64,000 bases of DNA from Brevibacillus porteri. GTDB lineage: Bacteria; Bacillota; Bacilli; Brevibacillales; Brevibacillaceae. The stretch is taken from assembly GCF_003013475.1 (NCBI RefSeq), contig NZ_PXZO01000038.1, positions 1 through 64,000 of the forward strand, given 5' to 3'. The notes below the pieces were generated by a model, which ran no database searches, was not told the DNA's origin, and was given only the letters and a program-made list of their open reading frames with translations. A program made the translations under genes and the position numbers. This document shows, in pieces, positions 8,702 through 17,044 of the stretch; position 1 is the first letter of the stretch, and each line of letters starts with the position of its first letter.

Positions 8702-8938
8702 ATGGAGCGGTTACATGAGTTGAACGATTTGCTAAACAAATTGGAGGAGCGGCATATTTTTTATCGCTTGAGTAAAATTAGGAGCGAAAGCATCATGATC
8801 GAGGTAGCTGTCCCTGGTCAAAGATGGGAGATCGAGATGATGGAGGACGGTACGATAGAGATCGAAAAATTTATTAGTGACGGTGACATATACGACGAGA
8901 AGGAGTTGGATGTACTGTTTCGGGACTTCTCCGATTAA
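8702..8938 (+). CDS. Hypothetical protein, 78 aa
   Basis: Small acidic protein starting at an ATG behind GGGGGTGAGCCT. An in-frame ATG 30 bases upstream lies inside the preceding terminator region and is less likely. The core reads IMIEVAVPGQRWEIEMMEDG followed by an FISDGDIYD segment, a beta-rich pattern seen in small Bacillus proteins that sometimes lie near secreted toxins as immunity-like partners. No toxin is adjacent here, so I assign no function. Confidence 0.65.
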   Translation: MERLHELNDLLNKLEERHIFYRLSKIRSESIMIEVAVPGQRWEIEMMEDGTIEIEKFISDGDIYDEKELDVLFRDFSD

Positions 8939-9073
8939 TTTATGGCACTATCCTCTGTTCAGTCAGAAATTTCAGCATCTTATCATCTTCTTATGAGGTG
9001 ATTTATCATTTCGCTACTATGTCTCTCTCCTGCAAATTATATTATCGTAGAGTGCAAAGGGGAGAGGATCATC

Positions 9074-9403
9074 ATGGAGAAAGTGAACGTCGCACAACAT
9101 CTATCACGCTTGCAAGATTCCTGGGGCTCTCTGGTTGTCGGAGAGATGGATGATACGTCTATTAAGCTAGAGAAGCTTCAAGGTGAGTATCCTTGGCAAC
9201 AAAATGACCAGAAAGATGAACTGCTGTTTGTCGTCAAAGGCAGACTGCTGCTGATGTACCACGAGCGTAATATATGGGTGGAAGCCGGAGAGTTTATTGT
9301 TGTGCCAAAGGGAGTTTCCTACAAGCTGTTTATCCCGAATGGCGATTGTCATCTACTGGCGATTGAACCGAAAAAATTTGCTGCTCTCAAGCGCTGCTCC
9401 TAA
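9074..9403 (+). CDS. Cupin-domain protein
   Basis: Single-domain cupin of 109 residues. The two conserved cupin motifs appear as KDELLFVVKGRLLLMYHERN and VEAGEFIVVPKGVSYKLFIP (roughly residues 46-90). The first motif has fewer His ligands than classical metal cupins, so metal binding is uncertain. The start follows GGGGAGAGGATCATC. It is monocistronic. It could bind a small molecule or isomerise a sugar or amino-acid derivative; no specific role is supported. Confidence 0.75.
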   Translation: MEKVNVAQHLSRLQDSWGSLVVGEMDDTSIKLEKLQGEYPWQQNDQKDELLFVVKGRLLLMYHERNIWVEAGEFIVVPKGVSYKLFIPNGDCHLLAIEPKKFAALKRCS

Positions 9404-9568
9404 GACGATCAACATAGAAAAATCGAGCGCTATTCGTTCTCGGATAGTGATGATATAGAGCTGTCAATCGACCGGTCACTTTCGTAGGCTGGACAATTGG
9501 TGGCTTTTTTGCTATTAATATATGTTCAAAAAGACAGCTTTTTGAACTTCGGCTCATAGAAAAAAGTG

Positions 9569-9598
9569 TTGACTTATGCGTAATTTACTATGTAATAA
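9569..9598 (+). promoter_or_regulatory. Likely sigma-A promoter for the FHA regulator
   Basis: TTGACT (9569-9574) and TAATAA (9593-9598) are separated by 18 bases. They lie about 35 bases before the start of the FHA-winged-helix gene. The rest of the interval from 9404 holds no recognisable gene. Confidence 0.5.
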
Positions 9599-9632
9599 AT
9601 ACAGATAGCTCCAACTCTTTTCGAGGTGATGA

Positions 9633-10325
9633 ATGTTGGACGACGGCATATATGTATTGATTAAAAAAGGAGACCCCGAGCAGCTTCAGAAGCGTCAGTT
9701 TCTACATAAGGAAGAGTGTACGATTGGGAGACGGGGCAATCAATTACAACCAGACATTGCTTTTTCCAGTCCGTATATTTCCAGAAGGCATGCAGTGATA
9801 CGGAAAATCAATAACCAATATTCGATTTCTGATTTGCAAAGCAAGCATGGGACAGAAGTGAACGGAATGCCGATACAGCAAGCACCGCATTTTCTTTATC
9901 ACGGTGATCATATTACGCTGGCTAAAGGCGTGGTAGAGATGATATTTTTCGCTGAGGGTAGCGAGATGGATGTGACGCGGGAGTTCTCATTTCCTTTGAT
10001 GATTCCAAAAGAAACTACCGCCACTTCCGGCTTGGTCATCAATTTGGAACGCAGAGAAATTCGTCTCGATGGCGCGAGAATCCATTTGACCGGAAAAGAT
10101 ATGGACTTGCTCATGCTTCTGTACCAACGTGCGAATCAGGCGGTCAGCTATGATGAAATCATGGTACTCGTCTGGCCGGAGCGGTTGCTGAATGCGGAGA
10201 GCAGCGTCCCGGATGTTGGACGAGCCGAGATCAACGCTCTCGTTTATCGCTTGCGTAAGCGGCTGGGCAGATATGGCGAGAACGTCACCACGATCCCGCG
10301 CTTCGGTTACATGTGGGAAGAATAG
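9633..10325 (+). CDS. FHA domain fused to OmpR-type winged-helix DNA-binding domain
   Basis: Two-domain regulator of 230 residues. Residues about 8-105 form a forkhead-associated domain: CTIGRRGNQLQ, SSPYISRRHAVI and SKHGTEVNGMPI are the phosphothreonine-binding loops. Residues about 130-230 form a winged helix of the OmpR/PhoB DNA-binding type (LTGKDMDLLMLLYQ, MVLVWPERL, EINALVYRLRKRLG, IPRFGYMWEE). There is no receiver domain, so input probably comes from a Ser/Thr kinase through phosphothreonine binding. It starts at ATG behind GAGGTG. Two penicillin-binding protein genes follow, which suggests cell-wall control; a terminator lies between them. Confidence 0.8.
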   Translation: MLDDGIYVLIKKGDPEQLQKRQFLHKEECTIGRRGNQLQPDIAFSSPYISRRHAVIRKINNQYSISDLQSKHGTEVNGMPIQQAPHFLYHGDHITLAKGVVEMIFFAEGSEMDVTREFSFPLMIPKETTATSGLVINLERREIRLDGARIHLTGKDMDLLMLLYQRANQAVSYDEIMVLVWPERLLNAESSVPDVGRAEINALVYRLRKRLGRYGENVTTIPRFGYMWEE

Positions 10326-10339
10326 TAAGCAGTACGACA

Positions 10340-10369
10340 GACACAGGATGAATTTCCTGTGTTTTTTTT
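10340..10369 (+). terminator. Terminator after the FHA regulator
   Basis: ACACAGGA pairs with TCCTGTGT around a short loop, followed by eight T residues. It separates the regulator from the penicillin-binding protein operon. Confidence 0.85.
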
Positions 10370-10495
10370 GCATTTGATGTAACTGTCTGACACTTATCAT
10401 CGTCCTATGAGAATAGTCTCATCTTGCCATCATCTTTTTTCCATATATTATGGTACCCGACTGTAATATCGTGTGGTAGGGAAGGTGAACGACTA

Positions 10496-12547
10496 GTGAA
10501 AAAGACATGGATAGTATTTTGGACGGTTTTTGTCATTGTTCTTTCAGGGTTTTTCTATCTTTTCTGGGACTTTTGGAAGGACACCACGCAGTCGGATGGA
10601 GAGAGGGCAAAGGCAGCATTCACCGCGTATACGACAAAGTGGGGAGAACAGAAATTCTCTGACATGTACGAGCAGCTTTCTTTACATACAAAAAAGACCA
10701 TTAGTAAAGATGAATTCGTTTCGCGTTACCAAAACATTTACGGTGGAATCGAGGCTAAAGCGATTGCTGTCGAGCCGATGTACAATGGCGACGTCATCCT
10801 AGGGGAGGATGGGCAGATCAATTTTCATTACCGGCTGACGATGGAAACGTTCATTGAACCGATTTCCTTTACAGGGAAAGCAACGCTTGTCAAAGAAACG
10901 CAGAATGACTTGGAGGACTGGTACATTCATTGGAATCCTTCTTTTATTCTTCCAGAAATGAAAGAAGGGGACAAAGTAAGAGCCAATACGGTGTATCCCA
11001 AACGAGGTGAAATCACGGATCGGGCAGGGCGTCCATTGGCAACAGAGCGTGTCGTGGTAGATATCGGGATAAATCCGGGAGAATGGAGCCAGGCTTCCCA
11101 GACCGGGAAAATGGAAGTCAGCAAGCTTTTGCACATTCCGTTGGATGACCTCACCTCGAAGGTCCAAGCTACGACAAGCAAGTCGACCAAGTTTATCCGG
11201 ATCACCACGCTGCCGCAGGACGATGCACGGATTAAGCAATTAGAAAAAACAGAAGGGCTCCAATTGCACAAAAAGAAAGTTCGCTACTATCCTTATCAGG
11301 ACGCGACTGCCCATCTGGTTGGCTATGTAGGAGCGATCAGTCAGGAAGAGTACGAGAAGCGAAAGGATCAGGGCTATAAAACGTCCGATGTGATTGGCAA
11401 ATCAGGACTGGAACAGATTTTTGAGGAGGAGCTAAGAGGGAGTGCAGGTGGTCGTATCGTCATTACGGATGCAGATGGTACGGAAAAAAAGACCGTGGCG
11501 GAACGCTTCGCCAAGCAAGGACAGCCACTGGCATTAACCATAGATGCTGAAGTACAAAAGACGATTTACCAGGAACTGAAAAACGAAGCAGGCACGGCTG
11601 CGGCCATCTCACCAAAGACTGGGGAAATACTGGCCCTCGTCAATTCTCCGTCCTTTGATCCGAATGCGTTTGTGCTTGGTATGTCGGCAACAGAGTGGAA
11701 GCAAATGAATGACAACCCGCAAAAGCCGCTTCTCAATCGATTCGCGCGCGGGTTTGCGCCGGGCTCCACCTTCAAGCCGATCACGGCAGCGATTGGCCTT
11801 GCGTCAAAAGCGATTACCCCTACGGACAGTATCCACGTCCGTGGACTGCATTGGCAAAAGGATGCGTCCTGGGGTGGATACGAGGTAACGCGGGTCAGCG
11901 ATTACGGGGGACCTGTCAATTTGGAAAAAGCATTGGTGTACTCCGACAATATTTATTTTGCGAAAGCGGCGCTCTCCATGGGGGAGGAGCCATTCGTGAA
12001 AAAGAGCGAGTTGTTTGGGTTCCATGAAGCTCTCCCGATTCCATATCCACTGGACAAATCGAAGCTGTATAACGACAGTTTCAAAAACGAGATTCAATTG
12101 GCAGACTCCGGTTACGGTCAGGGCGAGGTAACGATGACGCCGCTACACCTTGCGTTGGTGTACAGTGCTTTTGCAAATGACGGAAATATCATTTATCCAT
12201 CACTGTTGCAGGAAGACAAAAAAGGCGGGTATTGGAAGACGAATGTCATACCTTCTGATGTGGCGAGCACGGTGAAGCAGCATTTGATACAGGTTATGGA
12301 AGACCCGCGCGGCACCGGACGAGGAGCACGGGTGCCTGGTATTCGCATGGCGGGCAAGACTGGAACAGCTGAGCTGAAACAGAAAAAGGGCGAGATCGGG
12401 TTGGAAAACGGATGGTACGCCGTTTTTAATGTAGATGATCCGCGTTTGCTGGTTACCATGATGATCGAAGATGTCCGTGGTCGGGGTGGCAGTCATGTAC
12501 TCGATGCACGTATCAAACGAATTTTCACGAAGGTACTGAAAGAGTAG
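10496..12547 (+). CDS. pbpC: Class B penicillin-binding protein with MecA-type N-terminal domain
   Basis: Peptidoglycan DD-transpeptidase of 683 residues anchored by one N-terminal membrane segment (residues 5-24). An NTF2-like MecA N-terminal domain follows (about 30-150), then the PBP dimer domain and the transpeptidase domain. Catalytic motifs are S424-T-F-K, S483-D-N and K621-T-G. This architecture matches Bacillus PBP3 (PbpC), Staphylococcus PBP2a and Enterococcus PBP5, which have low beta-lactam affinity. The GTG start has AAGGTG eight bases upstream; an in-frame ATG at 10424 lies before the ribosome site and is rejected. A second transpeptidase gene follows 11 bases later. Resistance itself is inference. 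Confidence 0.9.
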   Translation: MKKTWIVFWTVFVIVLSGFFYLFWDFWKDTTQSDGERAKAAFTAYTTKWGEQKFSDMYEQLSLHTKKTISKDEFVSRYQNIYGGIEAKAIAVEPMYNGDVILGEDGQINFHYRLTMETFIEPISFTGKATLVKETQNDLEDWYIHWNPSFILPEMKEGDKVRANTVYPKRGEITDRAGRPLATERVVVDIGINPGEWSQASQTGKMEVSKLLHIPLDDLTSKVQATTSKSTKFIRITTLPQDDARIKQLEKTEGLQLHKKKVRYYPYQDATAHLVGYVGAISQEEYEKRKDQGYKTSDVIGKSGLEQIFEEELRGSAGGRIVITDADGTEKKTVAERFAKQGQPLALTIDAEVQKTIYQELKNEAGTAAAISPKTGEILALVNSPSFDPNAFVLGMSATEWKQMNDNPQKPLLNRFARGFAPGSTFKPITAAIGLASKAITPTDSIHVRGLHWQKDASWGGYEVTRVSDYGGPVNLEKALVYSDNIYFAKAALSMGEEPFVKKSELFGFHEALPIPYPLDKSKLYNDSFKNEIQLADSGYGQGEVTMTPLHLALVYSAFANDGNIIYPSLLQEDKKGGYWKTNVIPSDVASTVKQHLIQVMEDPRGTGRGARVPGIRMAGKTGTAELKQKKGEIGLENGWYAVFNVDDPRLLVTMMIEDVRGRGGSHVLDARIKRIFTKVLKE

Positions 12548-12558
12548 GGAGAGTAAGG

Positions 12559-14568
12559 ATGAAGGAAGCAAAAAGTGATCGTTTAAAACGACTGCAAATC
12601 GTCTATATCGTCGTATTCCTTATGTTTGTGGCAATTATTTTGAGATTAGCGCAAATCCAAATCCAGCAAGGGAGCGATTATGCAAATGAGCTGGCAGACA
12701 GATCGTATAAAAAAGATTACATTCCCGCTATGCGAGGAAACATTTATGACCGCAACGGGTATGTCATTGCCGAAAGTCGGCCTTCCCATCTCGCTGTCTT
12801 CCGTGAACAAGAGGTCATGGAGAAGAAAGCGTACTTTGTCCTGGTGGAAAAGCTGGAGAAAATACTGAGCCTCGATAAGGCCACGCTGTTAAAAAAGATG
12901 GATGTCGGCTATGCCTACGAGAAAGGCAATTATGTGGAAGCGGCACGACAATTGCCGCGCTATTTGGAAAAAGAGCTGAAGGTGGATTTGACAGATAAAG
13001 AAATCGCAGTGCTGGGTGAGCATCGCGGCGAATTGCCGGGGATTGAAGTGGTGACAAAACCGATCAGGAAATACGATCCCAAGCAAATCGCCGTACAGGC
13101 GGTCGGGTATGTCCGGCCCTTTCATATAGCTGAAAATGTGAAGCTCGCCTCCTACAAGGATGAGATCACGCAGTATTTGCCGAACCAGTTAGTTGGGTTC
13201 GATGGAATTGAGCTCTCTTACGAAAAAGAGCTTCGCGGGAGCAATGGGTACCGGATGTATGAGGTCGCAGCAAATCAGACGGTTGTAAAGCAAGTGGAGG
13301 AAGTTCCGTCCGTCCCAGGCAATCATGTGTATCTCACCATTGATCAGCGGGTCCAGCTAGATATCCGGGATTCGATCCGAGCGTTTCTTCCAAAGTTGCG
13401 TGCAACCATCCCTGAGGCGAGGGCTGCAAAGGGAGCGTACGTCGTGGCAGTCGAGGTCAAGACAGGCAAGGTCGTCGCGATGGTCAGTTATCCGGAATAC
13501 GATCCAAACGTGTGGATTGAGGGGCCGGATCAAAAAACGTATGACGAGATCAAGCTGGCGGTGACGAATGGTACGATTCGGGAAGCGCCATACGATACGC
13601 GGCCATTAACGGGCGAGGCGGCGATTCAGGAGGGCTACAAGCACCCGGGTTCCATTGTGCCGTCAGGGTCTGTCCTCAAGCCGATTACGGTATTGCTTGG
13701 TTTGCAGGAAGGTATCATCGCTCCCTCCGATCGTTGGAATGATGGAGGGGTGTATCACTATGGACGTGGAACAGACCGGATTAAGAACGACAGTTCCAAA
13801 GCGCATGGCATAATTACACCTGCGATTTCCCTGCAAAAGTCATCGAATACGTACATGGCGAGAATCGGGGAGGAATTGTCCCGCCGAAAAGGAAAAGAGT
13901 CAGCGGCCGTGCTGCAATCGTACTATCACGCATTCGGGTTAGGGGTTCAGACTGGCGTGGATTTGCCGAATGAAAACAAGGGCAAAGAAGACTATTTGGT
14001 GATGGATGAAAACTATGGACCATTAGCAGCGATGGTGCAAGCTTCCTTCGGGCAGCAAGTTCGGGCAACGACGGTGCAATTGGCACAGTTTGCGGCGACA
14101 TTAGCGAATAAAGGCGTTCGTTTGCAGCCGCAGATGGTAGATAAGATCACAGACGCAGAAGGAAAACTGGTGAAATCGTACACGCCAAAAACCATGAGTA
14201 CCTTTCCTCACCCAGATAAATATTGGGACATTCTAGAGCAAGGCATGGTGCTGGTGACGAAGCCAGGGGGGACGGCAGTCCGTGCGTATGAAGGAATGCC
14301 GTTTCAGGTAGCTGCAAAGACAGGAACATCTGAGCAAGATATTTATGTACCGGTGACGGTGACAGATGAGAAAACCGGACAGAAAAAGACAAGATGGAAA
14401 ATGCACCGCCGCATTACGAATGGTGTGAGCATTTCGTATGCCCCAGTCGACGATCCTGTCCTGGCAGTAGCCGTAATCGTTCCTGAGGGTGGTTATGGGG
14501 GAAGATCGGCTGCGATCATTTCACGTTCTGTATACGATGTGTATAACAAGCATATCGGAATCAAATAG
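12559..14568 (+). CDS. Class B penicillin-binding protein (PBP2-like transpeptidase)
   Basis: Monofunctional DD-transpeptidase of 669 residues. It has one N-terminal membrane anchor (about residues 13-32), a PBP dimer domain opening with MRGNIYDRNGYVIAES, and a transpeptidase domain with S371-V-L-K, S428-S-N and K587-T-G. It resembles the PbpA/PBP2 elongation-type group. The ribosome site is GGGAGAGTAAGG. It is in an operon with the preceding MecA-domain protein, so the two may act together or substitute for each other in wall synthesis. No terminator is visible immediately after it. Confidence 0.88.
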   Translation: MKEAKSDRLKRLQIVYIVVFLMFVAIILRLAQIQIQQGSDYANELADRSYKKDYIPAMRGNIYDRNGYVIAESRPSHLAVFREQEVMEKKAYFVLVEKLEKILSLDKATLLKKMDVGYAYEKGNYVEAARQLPRYLEKELKVDLTDKEIAVLGEHRGELPGIEVVTKPIRKYDPKQIAVQAVGYVRPFHIAENVKLASYKDEITQYLPNQLVGFDGIELSYEKELRGSNGYRMYEVAANQTVVKQVEEVPSVPGNHVYLTIDQRVQLDIRDSIRAFLPKLRATIPEARAAKGAYVVAVEVKTGKVVAMVSYPEYDPNVWIEGPDQKTYDEIKLAVTNGTIREAPYDTRPLTGEAAIQEGYKHPGSIVPSGSVLKPITVLLGLQEGIIAPSDRWNDGGVYHYGRGTDRIKNDSSKAHGIITPAISLQKSSNTYMARIGEELSRRKGKESAAVLQSYYHAFGLGVQTGVDLPNENKGKEDYLVMDENYGPLAAMVQASFGQQVRATTVQLAQFAATLANKGVRLQPQMVDKITDAEGKLVKSYTPKTMSTFPHPDKYWDILEQGMVLVTKPGGTAVRAYEGMPFQVAAKTGTSEQDIYVPVTVTDEKTGQKKTRWKMHRRITNGVSISYAPVDDPVLAVAVIVPEGGYGGRSAAIISRSVYDVYNKHIGIK

Positions 14569-14608
14569 CCTCCAATCCAATTAAAGAACAACAGCGGCAA
14601 GTCTAGGA

Positions 14609-14636
14609 AGAACTGCACCCCGTCAAGTAGACAGTA
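14609..14636. mobile_element. Possible terminal remnant of an IS3-family (IS150-group) element
   Basis: The run AACTGCACCCCGTCAAGTAG followed by ACAGTAC resembles the terminal inverted repeats I know from IS150-group elements in Bacillota. There is no transposase and no second end nearby. It abuts the truncated FecCD gene, which is what an insertion followed by decay would leave. The call rests on resemblance alone. A search against an insertion-sequence database would decide it. Confidence 0.35.
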
Positions 14637-14641
14637 CAAAG

Positions 14642-14818
14642 CACACACTTCTTCTCCCAGTCGCTGCTCTGCTCGGTGCTACGCTCATGGTCGCCGCTGA
14701 TGGGCTAGGCAGATGGCTTTTGCCGCCGATGGAGGTTCCCGTGGGCATCGTGACAGCTGTCATTGGGGCGCCGTATTTCTTGTATTTGATCGGACGAGAG
14801 AAAAGAAGAGGAGTATAA
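14642..14818 (+). pseudogene. 3' remnant of a FecCD-family iron-siderophore ABC permease
   Basis: Fifty-eight codons translate to the C-terminal end of a FecCD permease. The readable core is LLLPVAALLGATLMVAADG, then EVPVGIVTAVIGAPYFLYLI and a basic tail. Intact members are about 330-350 residues, so more than 80 percent is missing. There is no start codon context. The break lies next to a possible insertion-sequence end. It implies that a siderophore uptake locus once stood here, in line with the PchR-like regulator and Fur box at 7.2 kb. Confidence 0.8.
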
Positions 14819-14863
14819 AAGAAGGGACCGAATCTTGCAAAAGGACTTGCTTGCCATGAATTT

Positions 14864-14902
14864 CATCTAAGTGGAGATGCGATGTCCACCTAGATGTTTT
14901 TC
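14864..14902 (+). terminator. Terminator downstream of the FecCD remnant
   Basis: CATCTAAGTGGA pairs with TCCACCTAGATG, followed by TTTTTC. It is probably the original terminator of the lost iron-uptake operon. Confidence 0.8.
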
Positions 14903-14970
14903 ATCATATTAGGGTTAAACATACTTCATTTCCTTCTTTACTTAAAAAAAGAAGGAGGGCTCGAAGGTTG

Positions 14971-15023
14971 AAAAAACGGAAAAACGCGCATCGTTCAGCG
15001 ATACGAAGTCTTTCCGTTTTTTT
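14971..15023. terminator. Terminator for the proline iminopeptidase gene
   Basis: AAAAAACGGAAA pairs with TTTCCGTTTTTTT, with an inner pairing around CGCGCATCGTTCAGCGATACG. It lies 36 bases beyond the stop of the minus-strand hydrolase gene and is symmetrical enough to work in both directions. The plus-strand sequence between 14819 and 15058 otherwise holds no gene. Confidence 0.7.
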
Positions 15024-15058
15024 ATATGCCAGGCTAAGCCAGTGAGGCCGCGGCGTTT

Positions 15059-15937
15059 TTATTTCGTATCTGCTTTTTGCAAAAAGCTGCGGATAACCTG
15101 CACGTATTCGTCTGTCTCTTCCAAATAGCCGACATGTGAGCTATTTTCAAAGACATGGAGCTCGGCGTTTGGCACCAGAGACTGATAATATCCTGTCGAT
15201 TCAGGCGTCGCTTCATCGTAACGGCCACAAACGAACAAGGAAGGGATGTTAATTTGATGTAGCTTTGGTGTGTAGTCGAATGTTTTCAGATTCCCTGTCG
15301 GGCAAAACTCAGAAGGTCCCCACATCGTCATGTAAACCTCTTTGTTTGCTTTTGGACGGCTTTCTGTCATGACTGTTGGCATTGGATCAAGGCGGCACAC
15401 ATGGCGCTTATAGTATTCTTTCATGGCATCCTGGTATTCCTGTGAATCAGTTGTGCCCTGCTCTTCGTGTGTGGCAATGGTTTGTTGCACATCCACTGGC
15501 AATTGCTCGATTAAACGATCTGCGTCGTGTTTCCAGCGCTCTGCGCTCAGGCATGGGCTGGAGAAGATGATGCTCTGTACCCCTTCCGGCTTAGCATCCA
15601 CTAAATAGGCTGCTGCTAGCATCGTGCCCCACGAGTGCCCCAGGATGTGAACCTCTTTTAAGCCAAGGGCTTGTCTGATGCAAGCTAGCTCTTCCACAAA
15701 GCGTTCGGTTTTCCAAAGAGTCAGATCAGTTGGGCGATCGGAATTTCCTGACCCGAGCTGATCGTAGAAAATGACGGGTCTTTCGTTGGCTAAGACATGA
15801 AGTGTTGATTTGAGCGGATCATGCGTATTGCCAGGTCCTCCGTGTAGGACGATCAGAGGCGTGTTCTCCCCTTCGCCGACGCGACTGTACCATACTCTTC
15901 CGCCTGGAACTTCAATATAGCCTTCTTGCATGCTCAT
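15059..15937 (-). CDS. pip: Proline iminopeptidase, alpha/beta hydrolase
   Basis: Alpha/beta-fold peptidase of 292 residues that removes N-terminal proline from peptides. HGGPG (residues 32-36) is the oxyanion-hole motif of the prolyl iminopeptidase family. The nucleophile is S102 in GHSWGT, the acid is likely D241 in [10 protein letters not shown], and the base is H268 in ENSSHVG. The chosen ATG has GGAGGC seven bases upstream; an in-frame GTG five codons earlier overlaps that ribosome site. It is probably cytoplasmic. Related amino-acid amidases share these motifs, so the substrate could be a different aminoacyl amide. Confidence 0.85.
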   Translation of the reverse strand: MSMQEGYIEVPGGRVWYSRVGEGENTPLIVLHGGPGNTHDPLKSTLHVLANERPVIFYDQLGSGNSDRPTDLTLWKTERFVEELACIRQALGLKEVHILGHSWGTMLAAAYLVDAKPEGVQSIIFSSPCLSAERWKHDADRLIEQLPVDVQQTIATHEEQGTTDSQEYQDAMKEYYKRHVCRLDPMPTVMTESRPKANKEVYMTMWGPSEFCPTGNLKTFDYTPKLHQINIPSLFVCGRYDEATPESTGYYQSLVPNAELHVFENSSHVGYLEETDEYVQVIRSFLQKADTK

Positions 15938-16111
15938 AGATAATGCCTCCACTTCAGGTTCATGCTGATCTCTTCTTCTTTCAATATAGCATATGAAATT
16001 GTTTTTACACTTTTTTTAGAATTGATTTAGAGCGTGTTTAGACCCTCTATTTATCATCACTGGTATAGAAAGCGATGACAGTTGCTTTCGATGAAAATAG
16101 GAGGGATCATC

Positions 16112-17017
16112 ATGCGAAAAAAATGGTTAGGTATCGGCTTGTCGGTTGGAGTCACAGGAGCATTGATTTGGGGGTATGGGGCATCAGCGAGTGCGGATAG
16201 CACGACGATGGGCGTATATGAATCAGCCCTGCATCAGACGAAGGAAGCGAAAAGCATGACGGCCCACGCGCAGCTATCACTCACAGACAACGGAGCGAAG
16301 CTGCTCACACTGGAGGGAGTCGCAAAGATCGATTATAACCAGTACATCGGAAATGTAGATGCGACTTTTACAGACACGCTGGGCGAGAAAAGCATGCAGG
16401 CCTTTCTGGAAAAGGATCAAGTTGTGGTTAAAAAAGGGGATAGTAACGTTTATCGGGTCATGGAAAAAATGGATAGAAGACACCAACCAGAAAATGACGC
16501 CGATAACAAACGCGGGGCCATGATGCATAAGCTGTTTGCTACGGTATTCGGCGATCTCGGAAAAAACGCGACCGTTGAGAATCTGCCGGATGGAGGCAAG
16601 CGTACGTCGCTTCAGCTCTCCGAAACGCAAATTCCGGCATTTATTCAAGCAGCCGGACCTATTCTCTACGATAAGCTCGCCGAACATAGTCAAGAAGCGT
16701 CTTCCTCTGAAAACCATCTATCTGTCCAGCTTCCTCACTTGCAAGAGAATTTTCAAGTGGACCAAGTATTGCTGAACGCCAAGATCGACGAAAAAAATCA
16801 AATCGAACAGCAATCTGCTGTGGTGCACCTCTCGGGAACGGACGCGTCTGGGAAAGAGCACAAGCTCCAGCTTTCTTTGGATATCCGCTTGTCCGATCTG
16901 GGCACGACCACACCTGATCGCATCGATCTTACAGGCAAACAAGTTGAGAAGGTTTCCCGCGAGGACATGAAGAACAAATGGAGAAAAGGCTGGACGAAGC
17001 ATTCCGATTCGGAGTAA
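16112..17017 (+). CDS. Exported protein of unknown function in a two-component operon
   Basis: The 301-residue product has an N-terminal signal peptide (MRKKWLGIG, hydrophobic core, then a likely cleavage at ASA-D near residue 29). It has no lipobox. The remainder is soluble and polar with repeated amphipathic strands, reminiscent of LolA/LppX-like carriers, but I do not recognise the family. The ATG follows TAGGAGGGATCATC. A sensor kinase and response regulator follow 27 bases later, so this is the first gene of their operon. It may be an extracytoplasmic input or target of the sensor. Confidence 0.75.
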   Translation: MRKKWLGIGLSVGVTGALIWGYGASASADSTTMGVYESALHQTKEAKSMTAHAQLSLTDNGAKLLTLEGVAKIDYNQYIGNVDATFTDTLGEKSMQAFLEKDQVVVKKGDSNVYRVMEKMDRRHQPENDADNKRGAMMHKLFATVFGDLGKNATVENLPDGGKRTSLQLSETQIPAFIQAAGPILYDKLAEHSQEASSSENHLSVQLPHLQENFQVDQVLLNAKIDEKNQIEQQSAVVHLSGTDASGKEHKLQLSLDIRLSDLGTTTPDRIDLTGKQVEKVSREDMKNKWRKGWTKHSDSE

Positions 17018-17044
17018 ACCATGACTACAAGGGGGTGATGAACC

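Noticed and set aside
14968..15045. Short frame TTG...TGA of 25 residues (KKRKNAHRS...) with a GGAGGG-like site upstream
   Set aside because: It coincides with the hairpin and poly-T tract of the terminator for the proline iminopeptidase gene, and its composition is explained by that structure.
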